A stretch of DNA of 5,060 bases, taken from Chlorobiota bacterium. Lineage in GTDB: Bacteria; Bacteroidota; Ignavibacteria; Ignavibacteriales; Ignavibacteriaceae. The notes below the pieces were generated by a model that saw only the letters and a program-made list of their open reading frames with translations, made no database searches and was not told where the DNA came from. Location of the stretch: NCBI GenBank assembly GCA_008363265.1, contig RHKR01000225.1, positions 3,351 to 8,410 on the forward strand. The letters run 5' to 3'. This document shows positions 1 through 5,060 of this stretch, piece by piece (the first letter of the stretch is position 1; each line of letters begins with the position of its first letter). Both the position numbers and the translations under genes were made by a program.

Positions 1-2651
1 CCGGACTGGCCAAGGGTCAGAATTCCCGGCATACCTGATGTCACGAAATATTCAGCGCCGTGGCTTGAAATATCAGCGAATGCTTCACCGGTGCTGAGGG
101 GGAAACCGTCAACAAGTTTGCCTGTAAGACCGTCATTCGCGTAAACCAAACCGTTAGTGGTAAATGAGATGATCTCAGGGTGTTTTGTCCCGGTAAAATC
201 AACCGCCATGGTATTCCCGGCGAAAGTTGTTCCCCCGGTGAGCACGACCGGGAAATTATCTGCCACTGCTCCCGTAAGGTTAACTGAATAAAGCTCGTTC
301 CCGGAAGTGTAGTTCACATAAAGGTTTCCGTCAAGTCTGTTATCAGAAACAGAAATTGCAGTAACTGGAGAGTTTCCTTTAAGTGAGACTGGACGATTAG
401 ATGGCTCGGGACTTGTCGCAGGAACGGTTGTCGTCATGTAAGGCATGGTAATTGCGCGAAGTTTGTTACTCTCTTCAAGCGCGATAATAACAGGAAGCCC
501 TTTGTAGTCGGTGTAAATTGCCGACAGGATTTTCCCTGGATAAACATTCGTACCCACCCCTGAGCCATACTCCCCGGCATAGTAAGTTGCAGCATCCTGT
601 TGTTGAGTAAAGTAAACCGAAGAACCGGAAAAATGAAGTGATGCTATTGGTGTTCCTGAAACACCGGAAGCCGAATCGAGTTTGGCAAAAGGCTCAAGAG
701 AGAATCTGAAAAGTTTACCTTGGGTTGTACCGACAACTATTTTCTCATTCTCAGCGAGACTTGAGGTGATCATTTTCTGAGAAACTATATCCGAAACTCC
801 ACCACCAAGCGGGGCAAGTTCCACGGAATCAACAGTAACAACTCCGGCATTGGCAACTGCCCGGTAGAGTTTGTTACCCAACGATCCTATGATGTAGAGC
901 TTACCGGCTTTCTCAAAAAACGCGGCACCGCCATTACTGAACTGTGACTTAACGATTGTTGGAATAAAGTTGGCATCAAAACTTACAAGCGCGTTTCCGT
1001 TGATCGCGAATCTATAGGAGTCGGTCAGATAAACCTTCCCCGGTACCGCACCTGCAAAAGGTTTCCATATCTTATAAGGCTTGATCAGAGAGTCACCCGC
1101 CTGAACAGTAAAACGCATCGCGTTGGCGTTCGCGGGAAAATCCTTCATCGTGATGAGGGAATTGGCACCGTCATTTGTCTTTGAATTTGGTCGTGATGTG
1201 TTCGAGAAAACATTCCTGTAAAGGTCGGCTTTGTTCTCCGCGAACCAGAGGTCATACTCGGTTCCCTCCCCAACGATTTCATCACCGAAAATGGTGTAAA
1301 ACTTTTCACCGATATCATTTATGCCGTCCGCTTCAACCACGGCGACACCCCTTCTCTTCTTGTCGGTGTTCACTTTATTATCGGCGATCTTCGCGTTGAT
1401 CACCTTTTCATCGATGTGCCAAACCAGAATTCCGCTACCGGGAAGCGCCCAGTCAAACTCATCAATATCAACAATCACTCCGTATAGAGAATCGATTGAA
1501 AAACTTGCAAAACCTGTGGTATCTTTCAGATAAGTTTTCGTGACATATCCTGTTCCGTCCCAAAGGGTTACCTTGGCCCCGTCTTTATTCGCGTCCCGCT
1601 GACGGTTTTCGATCAGGAAATATTCGCTCTCGTTTATTCTGAGTTTTAGGAGGGTTGTATCTGATACCGAAGCCCCTGTCCTTGTAATAACTCTTGGGAA
1701 AAACGATGTACCCTTAAGTTCAACCGGTGTCTCCCATCCTAACCTCATCTTCTCCCAGGGGGAAGGGGCCGGAGGAAAAGCGCCATTGTAGGCGAATATC
1801 GACTGTCCGTCCATCAGACCGAACCTGCCTATGGCACTCAGGCCTGTATTTGTATCGAACAGATCGGGCAAACCGAGATAGCTTCCGACAGTTGAAGCAA
1901 GAAGCCCGTTCATTGTGATCTTGTATAAAAATGTCGAATTGAAAGAGGTAACTTCCCTGTTCTGTGTCTGGGGAAGAATACCTGTGTTCTGAATCTTGAA
2001 GGCGCCGCCACTCACGGGTACCCCGTCGAATGTGCCGCCGTAAAATTTCTGTAGCGCGGGGAGATTGAAATAGATCGATGGAAGGTCCCTCTCGTTTCCG
2101 AGACTGCCGGGAAGACTCACATCCCTTCCCACTCCCGCGTGAAAAATAAAAAAGAGATCATATCCCGCGAAATTGAAACCCGGATTCGCCTGGTCGGCAA
2201 GCGTCCAGGTCTCCTGCATGAAGTCGCCCATCACTTTGAAATCGGTAGAATTTATCGGCGGAGAGTAATTCCTCATCGTTTTCGAGAGGGTTACGCCATT
2301 AGGCAACACTTCAAACTCGACAACAAGTTTGCCGTTCGAGACTTTCTGGTAATAGTTCTTTACAAATTCGAGATGCGCCTTGAAGTAGTTTCTGTCGTGC
2401 GGAAGAGGATCAACTATCGATTTTCCGTAATCCTTCGAGTAGATCGAAGCGAAAGTGCCGTTGCCCACTGTGGTATTGTCACCGTCAACCTGAAACTCCG
2501 CCATCACGGCAAGTATCTTAATGGTATCGGTTGAAACAACCTCAACTGACTGACGGACTGATGACAATGCGACATTGCCTTTTGGTGCGTTCTGAGCTTG
2601 AACGGCAAAACCAAAGAACAGTAACAGAGCTGATAATTTTATGATCTTCAT
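1..2651 (-). CDS. Secreted M6 (immune inhibitor A-like) metalloprotease homologue with a degenerate active site; 3' end outside window
   Basis: An uninterrupted frame runs from an ATG at 2651 to the window edge, giving 883 codons with no stop. Residues 1-19 are a Sec signal peptide (charged MKIIK, hydrophobic LSALLLFFGFAV, cleavage about QA|QN). This supports the ATG, since an in-frame stop lies at 2681-2679 and the next Met is residue 50. Residues about 45-520 resemble M6 peptidases: FIFHAGVGRD (168-177), LGLPDLFD (259-266), the Met-turn-like GRFGLMDG (275-282), EYFLIENRQ (343-351), LPGSGILVWHIDE (403-415) and RGVAVVEADG (434-443). The zinc motif is lost: HExxHxxGxxD reads STVGSYLGLPD (253-263), so proteolysis is unlikely. 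Residues about 525-883 look like a beta-propeller of FG-GAP/VCBS type, with related DNFPVVLTG (799-807) and VDGFPLSTG (848-856) segments. A T9SS sorting domain may follow beyond the edge, which is inference. It lies downstream of porV, separated by a repeat element. The M6-like fold is well supported; the function is unknown. Confidence 0.88.
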   Translation of the reverse strand, partial: MKIIKLSALLLFFGFAVQAQNAPKGNVALSSVRQSVEVVSTDTIKILAVMAEFQVDGDNTTVGNGTFASIYSKDYGKSIVDPLPHDRNYFKAHLEFVKNYYQKVSNGKLVVEFEVLPNGVTLSKTMRNYSPPINSTDFKVMGDFMQETWTLADQANPGFNFAGYDLFFIFHAGVGRDVSLPGSLGNERDLPSIYFNLPALQKFYGGTFDGVPVSGGAFKIQNTGILPQTQNREVTSFNSTFLYKITMNGLLASTVGSYLGLPDLFDTNTGLSAIGRFGLMDGQSIFAYNGAFPPAPSPWEKMRLGWETPVELKGTSFFPRVITRTGASVSDTTLLKLRINESEYFLIENRQRDANKDGAKVTLWDGTGYVTKTYLKDTTGFASFSIDSLYGVIVDIDEFDWALPGSGILVWHIDEKVINAKIADNKVNTDKKRRGVAVVEADGINDIGEKFYTIFGDEIVGEGTEYDLWFAENKADLYRNVFSNTSRPNSKTNDGANSLITMKDFPANANAMRFTVQAGDSLIKPYKIWKPFAGAVPGKVYLTDSYRFAINGNALVSFDANFIPTIVKSQFSNGGAAFFEKAGKLYIIGSLGNKLYRAVANAGVVTVDSVELAPLGGGVSDIVSQKMITSSLAENEKIVVGTTQGKLFRFSLEPFAKLDSASGVSGTPIASLHFSGSSVYFTQQQDAATYYAGEYGSGVGTNVYPGKILSAIYTDYKGLPVIIALEESNKLRAITMPYMTTTVPATSPEPSNRPVSLKGNSPVTAISVSDNRLDGNLYVNYTSGNELYSVNLTGAVADNFPVVLTGGTTFAGNTMAVDFTGTKHPEIISFTTNGLVYANDGLTGKLVDGFPLSTGEAFADISSHGAEYFVTSGMPGILTLGQS
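1881..1895 (-). other. Degenerate zinc-binding motif of the M6 domain (HExxH replaced by STVGS)
   Basis: These five codons encode S253-T-V-G-S257 and are followed directly by YLGLPDLFD. Aligned back from LGLPD, which in active M6 enzymes follows HExGHx, the two histidine ligands become serines and the catalytic glutamate becomes threonine. The later G260 and D263 of the extended HExxHxxGxxD motif are kept. The frame is intact on both sides, so this is substitution rather than a frameshift. The alignment was made by eye. Confidence 0.8.
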
Positions 2652-2679
2652 GCGCCGGGAATTTATTTTTAGTAAACTT

Positions 2680-2687
2680 TAAAGATA
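2680..2687 (-). promoter_or_regulatory. Possible -7 promoter element upstream of the M6-like gene
   Basis: On the minus strand this reads TATCTTTA, close to the Bacteroidota -7 consensus TAnnTTTG, and it lies 28 bp before the ATG at 2651. No TTTG -33 box is seen about 19-21 bp further upstream, because that stretch is the repeat element. The sequence is AT-rich, so a chance match is quite possible. If real, it would let the third gene be expressed separately from porU-porV. Confidence 0.2.
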
Positions 2688-2695
2688 AGGATATT

Positions 2696-2837
2696 TAGTG
2701 TAGAGTGTGGAGTGTAGAGTGTGGAGAGCAGAAAATAGTGTAGAGTGTGGAAAATAGTGTAGAGTGTGGAGTGTTGAATTAAAACCAGACACTCCACACT
2801 ATACACTCTTCAACTCTACACTATAAACTCCACACTA
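2696..2837. repeat. About 142-bp intergenic element of direct repeats facing an inverted arm (MITE- or REP-like)
   Basis: The left half holds four exact copies of the 15-mer AGTGTAGAGTGTGGA at 2697-2711, 2711-2725, 2737-2751 and 2756-2770. The right half (2789-2837) is built from the complementary words, such as ACTCCACACTA and ACTCTACACTA. The inner arms 2757-2774 and 2789-2806 pair over 18 bp with one mismatch around a 14-nt loop. The outer ends, TAGTGTAGAGT at 2696 and its counterpart ending at 2837, form an imperfect terminal inverted repeat (10 of 11). Both ends finish in TA, which could be a target duplication, but two bases prove nothing. No reading frame is evident inside it. It fills nearly all the space between two genes, stopping 4 bp short of the porV stop codon. 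This looks like a dispersed non-autonomous element or a bacterial interspersed repeat; slippage-driven expansion is the alternative. Confidence 0.85.
2751..2807 (-). terminator. Possible intrinsic terminator after porV, formed by the repeat hairpin
   Basis: In the porV transcript the arms 2806-2789 and 2774-2757 form an 18-bp stem with one mismatch and a 14-nt loop. The following bases read TATTTTCC (2756-2749). A long stem followed by a short, interrupted U tract is compatible with a weak Rho-independent terminator or an mRNA 3'-end stabilising hairpin. The stem is not especially GC-rich and the U tract is poor, so termination would be incomplete at best. Confidence 0.3.
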
Positions 2838-2841
2838 AAAA

Positions 2842-4002
2842 CTATATTCCTCTCGGAAGCCCCACGGTTTTTTCAACTAGGCCACCCCATCCCACGAGGA
2901 TGGTAAAGCGGAGAGTATCGCTGAGTGGGTGGTTCTCACCATCTTTGAAGACGGAGGTAGAGATATAACTGAAGTCGAATCCGTAAATGTCATATCTGAT
3001 ACCTGCACCCATGGTCACGAACTTTCTGTTACCATAGTTGGGATCTTCATAGAAGAAACCGCCGCGGAGAGCGAAAAGGAAGTCACCGGGTGTTCCATAC
3101 CAGTATTCAAGACCCATCGAAGTAACCACGTCGGCAAGTTCCTCGCCGATCGTTTTGTCGCCCCATGCGGTGAAGAGTGCCTTGTAAAACTCATCGCTGG
3201 TTCCGTCAGGGTATCTTCTCACGAGAAGTTTCGCGAAATCGAGGGTGTAGGTGAGACTGTTGTACTCATCCGAGAGAATTCTGTAAGCAAAACCGAGTCT
3301 GAACTGTGTCGGGATCGGATCAGCCTGTGCACGGTCGATGTATGATATCTTGGGACCGAGATTGCTCAGGTTAAGACCGATCGAAAACTTGTTTCCGAGA
3401 TCATAATCAACGAATGGAAGAACCAGTGATGTCGGTCTCCACATAAGACCAAGGTCGAAGCTCACGCTGGTTGCAGTTCCTGTTCCCTGCTCTTGACCGG
3501 TTGGCTGATCAGAGAGACGGCTGTGGATAAGCCTCAGGTTAACACCAAGTCCCCAGTCGGATGAAAGCTTTGTGGCGTATCCGACGGTTGCAGCCATGTC
3601 GAACGACCTGAAAGTTCCGAGTGGATCAGGTGAATCAGGACCGGTTCTTACGAACTCGCCGTAATTCATGTACGTGATGCTCGCGGTCAAACTTCCATTG
3701 ATCTCTTCAAGATAGTTTCTATAAGTAGCGTAGTCATAAAAAAGATCGAGTTTGAACTGTGGCAGCCAGTTTGAGTGAGTGAAACTGAACTCCTGACCTG
3801 TAAGGAATGCAATACCTGCAGGATTCCAGAAAACTGCCGATGAATTGTCAGCCAGACCTGTGCCTGACTCACCGATACCGCCGCCTCTTGAATCGGGCGC
3901 GATAAGAAGGAACGGTACGGCCGCTTCTCCCTGAGCCTGAACGGTTTTTCCGAAACCGAAGACGAATATCAACCCAAGGAATGCGATTTTGAACTTGTTC
4001 AT
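2842..4002 (-). CDS. porV: PorV (LptO), T9SS outer-membrane shuttle protein
   Basis: The 386-residue product is close to the usual PorV length of about 390. Residues 1-23 are a Sec signal peptide ending VQA|QG. The mature N-terminus has the family hallmark VPFLLIAPDSRGGGIG (29-44), followed by GLADNSSAVFWNPAGIAF (49-66), typical of PorV/PorQ proteins of the FadL-like barrel superfamily. The remainder is alternating beta-strand sequence rich in aromatics and ends in a barrel strand near LRFTILVGWGG before a short tail. In characterised systems PorV binds the C-terminal signal of cargo leaving the SprA (Sov) translocon and passes it to PorU for cleavage and anchoring. The gene starts 36 bp after porU, almost certainly in one operon, with TGGAGG 7 bp before the ATG. 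PorQ is the main alternative, but length, the N-terminal motif and the porU neighbour favour PorV. Confidence 0.93.
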   Translation of the reverse strand: MNKFKIAFLGLIFVFGFGKTVQAQGEAAVPFLLIAPDSRGGGIGESGTGLADNSSAVFWNPAGIAFLTGQEFSFTHSNWLPQFKLDLFYDYATYRNYLEEINGSLTASITYMNYGEFVRTGPDSPDPLGTFRSFDMAATVGYATKLSSDWGLGVNLRLIHSRLSDQPTGQEQGTGTATSVSFDLGLMWRPTSLVLPFVDYDLGNKFSIGLNLSNLGPKISYIDRAQADPIPTQFRLGFAYRILSDEYNSLTYTLDFAKLLVRRYPDGTSDEFYKALFTAWGDKTIGEELADVVTSMGLEYWYGTPGDFLFALRGGFFYEDPNYGNRKFVTMGAGIRYDIYGFDFSYISTSVFKDGENHPLSDTLRFTILVGWGGLVEKTVGLPRGI

Positions 4003-4009
4003 TAATTAA

Positions 4010-4015
4010 CCTCCA
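4010..4015 (-). promoter_or_regulatory. Shine-Dalgarno site of porV
   Basis: On the minus strand this reads TGGAGG, 7 bases before the ATG at 4002-4000, which is near-ideal spacing and fixes the porV start. It is notable because many Bacteroidota genes, including the M6-like gene in this window, lack such a site. Confidence 0.8.
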
Positions 4016-4038
4016 TGAAAGAAATTTTTTTACAAAAC

Positions 4039-5060
4039 TTATCTTATAATGCTTAATTTACCGAGAACAGACCTTGTTTCACCGCCATCTGACGGTTTCA
4101 CTATCAGTTTATAAAGGTATGTTCCGTTGGCCGCGAGATCACCGTCGTCATCCCTGCCGTCCCATTCTATTCTTACAAATCTGTCGTTGATCCACTGTGA
4201 ATCGATCTCTTTTATCTTCCTCCCCGCGATCGTATAGATCAGAACGCGCGCGTCAACCGGTCCTGCAATATTGTGCTGGAACGTGAAGAAAGTGTTCGAA
4301 GAGAACGGGTTCGGGTAGTTCATTACGTACTCAACTGCCACTCCACCGCCTGAGACCACTTTGAACTCCGACTCCACAGTTGAAGAATTGTTGAATACAT
4401 CCCACCCTTTAACCCGGATGGTGTAAACGCCCGCGGCGAGCCCGGTAAACCTGTAATTTACTTTACCGCTCTTTCCGCCCGAGTTAAGATCACCGGTGAA
4501 GTGGCTCGTAAGATCGATCGGATTCTGCTCATTCCCGTTCAGGATCGCCTCAATTTTATGGCCGACCCCCAAGCCGGTCGTGTTCAGTCCCGTGTCATCC
4601 TTCAGGGATACTATCAGTGTGGTGTTCGGATTCACCAGATACGCGTTTTCATACTGCGCGTCGTCGAACGTGATCTCCATCAGTGGGCCCTTGCCGTCGT
4701 TTATAACCGACTGATCAACTCCACCGATGGTGATGTTATTGGTAAAACTGATTCCGTCTTTTTCGCTGCTGAAGAAGTAGAAGACGATCTTCCCCTTCTG
4801 ATTGTCATAGGAGATATCCTTCGGCACAACGAAATCGGTTGAAAACTTTCCGTTTACCACTGAAACCCTTCCTCTGAAGATCAATCCACCGGGTACTTTC
4901 ATTGCAGCAGAAGGGCTGATCTCAGGCAGCGGAAGTGTTGTCTCGACGTCATAAACCGTGAGCAATCCTTCGCCCGTAAAATCATTCCACGGGGTGCCGT
5001 CGGCTTTCTTTACAGTTCCGGCGATCTTGATCGTGTTTAATGCTTTAACAGGAACCGCCG
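4039..5060 (-). CDS. porU: PorU, T9SS C25-family sortase, C-terminal 339 residues (5' end outside window)
   Basis: The frame is open from the window edge to a TAA at 4041-4039. A TTG at 4965 is internal, because the preceding codons continue the PorU-like segment VKALNTIKIAGTVKKADG. Visible parts in order are a beta-sandwich with LLTVYDVETTLPLPEI; a region with GHKIEAILNGNE, DLTSHFTGDLNSGGKSGKV and the VKGWDVFNNSS stretch characteristic of PorU; and a FlgD-like C-terminal domain opening with VMNYPNPF (4326-4303), then IEWDGRDDDGDLAANGTYLYKL and the end LGKLSIIR. The cysteine-protease catalytic domain lies upstream and is not seen. In known systems PorU removes the C-terminal sorting signal from cargo and links the mature protein to surface lipopolysaccharide or another anchor. 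It works with PorV, and the adjacent porV supports the call. Other C25 peptidases with a T9SS tail are possible but less likely in this context. Confidence 0.88.
   Translation of the reverse strand, partial: AVPVKALNTIKIAGTVKKADGTPWNDFTGEGLLTVYDVETTLPLPEISPSAAMKVPGGLIFRGRVSVVNGKFSTDFVVPKDISYDNQKGKIVFYFFSSEKDGISFTNNITIGGVDQSVINDGKGPLMEITFDDAQYENAYLVNPNTTLIVSLKDDTGLNTTGLGVGHKIEAILNGNEQNPIDLTSHFTGDLNSGGKSGKVNYRFTGLAAGVYTIRVKGWDVFNNSSTVESEFKVVSGGGVAVEYVMNYPNPFSSNTFFTFQHNIAGPVDARVLIYTIAGRKIKEIDSQWINDRFVRIEWDGRDDDGDLAANGTYLYKLIVKPSDGGETRSVLGKLSIIR

Noticed and set aside
1175..2534. Several plus-strand frames of 60-130 codons (starting near 1175, 1321, 1727 and 2139)
   Set aside because: They lie antisense to the long minus-strand M6-like frame, have low-complexity or basic compositions with no recognisable domain, and lack ribosome binding sites.
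1..2651. Frameshifted or decayed pseudogene, because the zinc motif is missing
   Set aside because: The frame is open for 883 codons, with conserved family motifs on both sides of the altered site in the same frame, so the change is substitution and not decay.
2696..2837. CRISPR array
   Set aside because: The repeats are short, overlap or lie at irregular offsets, have no unique spacers of constant length, and face an inverted arm; no cas genes are present.
2929..3345. Plus-strand frame of 138 codons
   Set aside because: It is antisense to porV, which is clearly coding by family motifs and length; the plus frame has no family resemblance.
3687..3872. Minus-strand frame of 61 codons inside porV
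   Set aside because: It is an alternative frame within porV, with no ribosome binding site or domain.
4002..4016. Four-codon leader frame (MEVN, stop) whose TAA overlaps the porV ATG as TAATG
   Set aside because: It contains the Shine-Dalgarno sequence itself and has no ribosome binding site of its own apparent; a chance ATG at the GGAGG is the simplest explanation.
4496..4842. Two overlapping plus-strand frames opposite porU
   Set aside because: Both are shadows of the porU coding strand with no recognisable features.
4963..4965. TTG as a start codon for a separate 308-residue protein
   Set aside because: The frame continues upstream to the window edge with PorU-like sequence, there is no signal peptide after the TTG, and the product would begin mid-domain.

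Overview
The window carries the end of one gene, one whole gene and the start of a third, all on the minus strand. Reading in the direction of transcription, from high to low coordinates, these are the 3' part of porU, a complete porV, and about 883 codons of a large secreted protein that runs off the left edge. The first two are core parts of the type IX secretion system (T9SS). That system is confined to the Bacteroidota and their relatives. The divergent PorU and PorV, mid-range base composition and M6-like secreted protein suggest the Ignavibacteria/Chlorobiota side of that group. This placement is an inference from protein style, not from a marker gene.

Layout. Positions 5060-4039 encode the last 339 residues of PorU, the C25-type sortase of the T9SS attachment complex, ending in its FlgD-like C-terminal domain. 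After 36 bp comes porV (4002-2842), with a good ribosome binding site. PorV is the outer-membrane barrel that carries T9SS cargo to PorU. The next 190 bp (2841-2652) are mostly filled by a repeat-rich, strongly inverted element of about 142 bp, which can fold into a long hairpin and may also weaken or end transcription from porV. From 2651 to position 1 the minus strand is open without a stop. It encodes a Sec signal peptide, an M6 (immune inhibitor A-like) metalloprotease fold, and a C-terminal region that looks like FG-GAP/VCBS-type beta-propeller sequence. The left 2.6 kb is therefore not empty: it is one partial gene.

How they fit together. PorV and PorU would deliver and process T9SS cargo at the outer membrane. 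The third protein is exported by Sec and has the architecture of a T9SS cargo, though its C-terminus, where a sorting domain would lie, is outside the window. The most notable observation is that its M6 zinc-binding signature HExxHxxGxxD reads STVGSYLGLPD: both histidines and the glutamate are gone, while the G, the D and the Met-turn region remain. It thus looks like a catalytically inactive M6 protein encoded directly beside the sortase-shuttle pair. A structural, binding or accessory role is plausible but not shown by the sequence.
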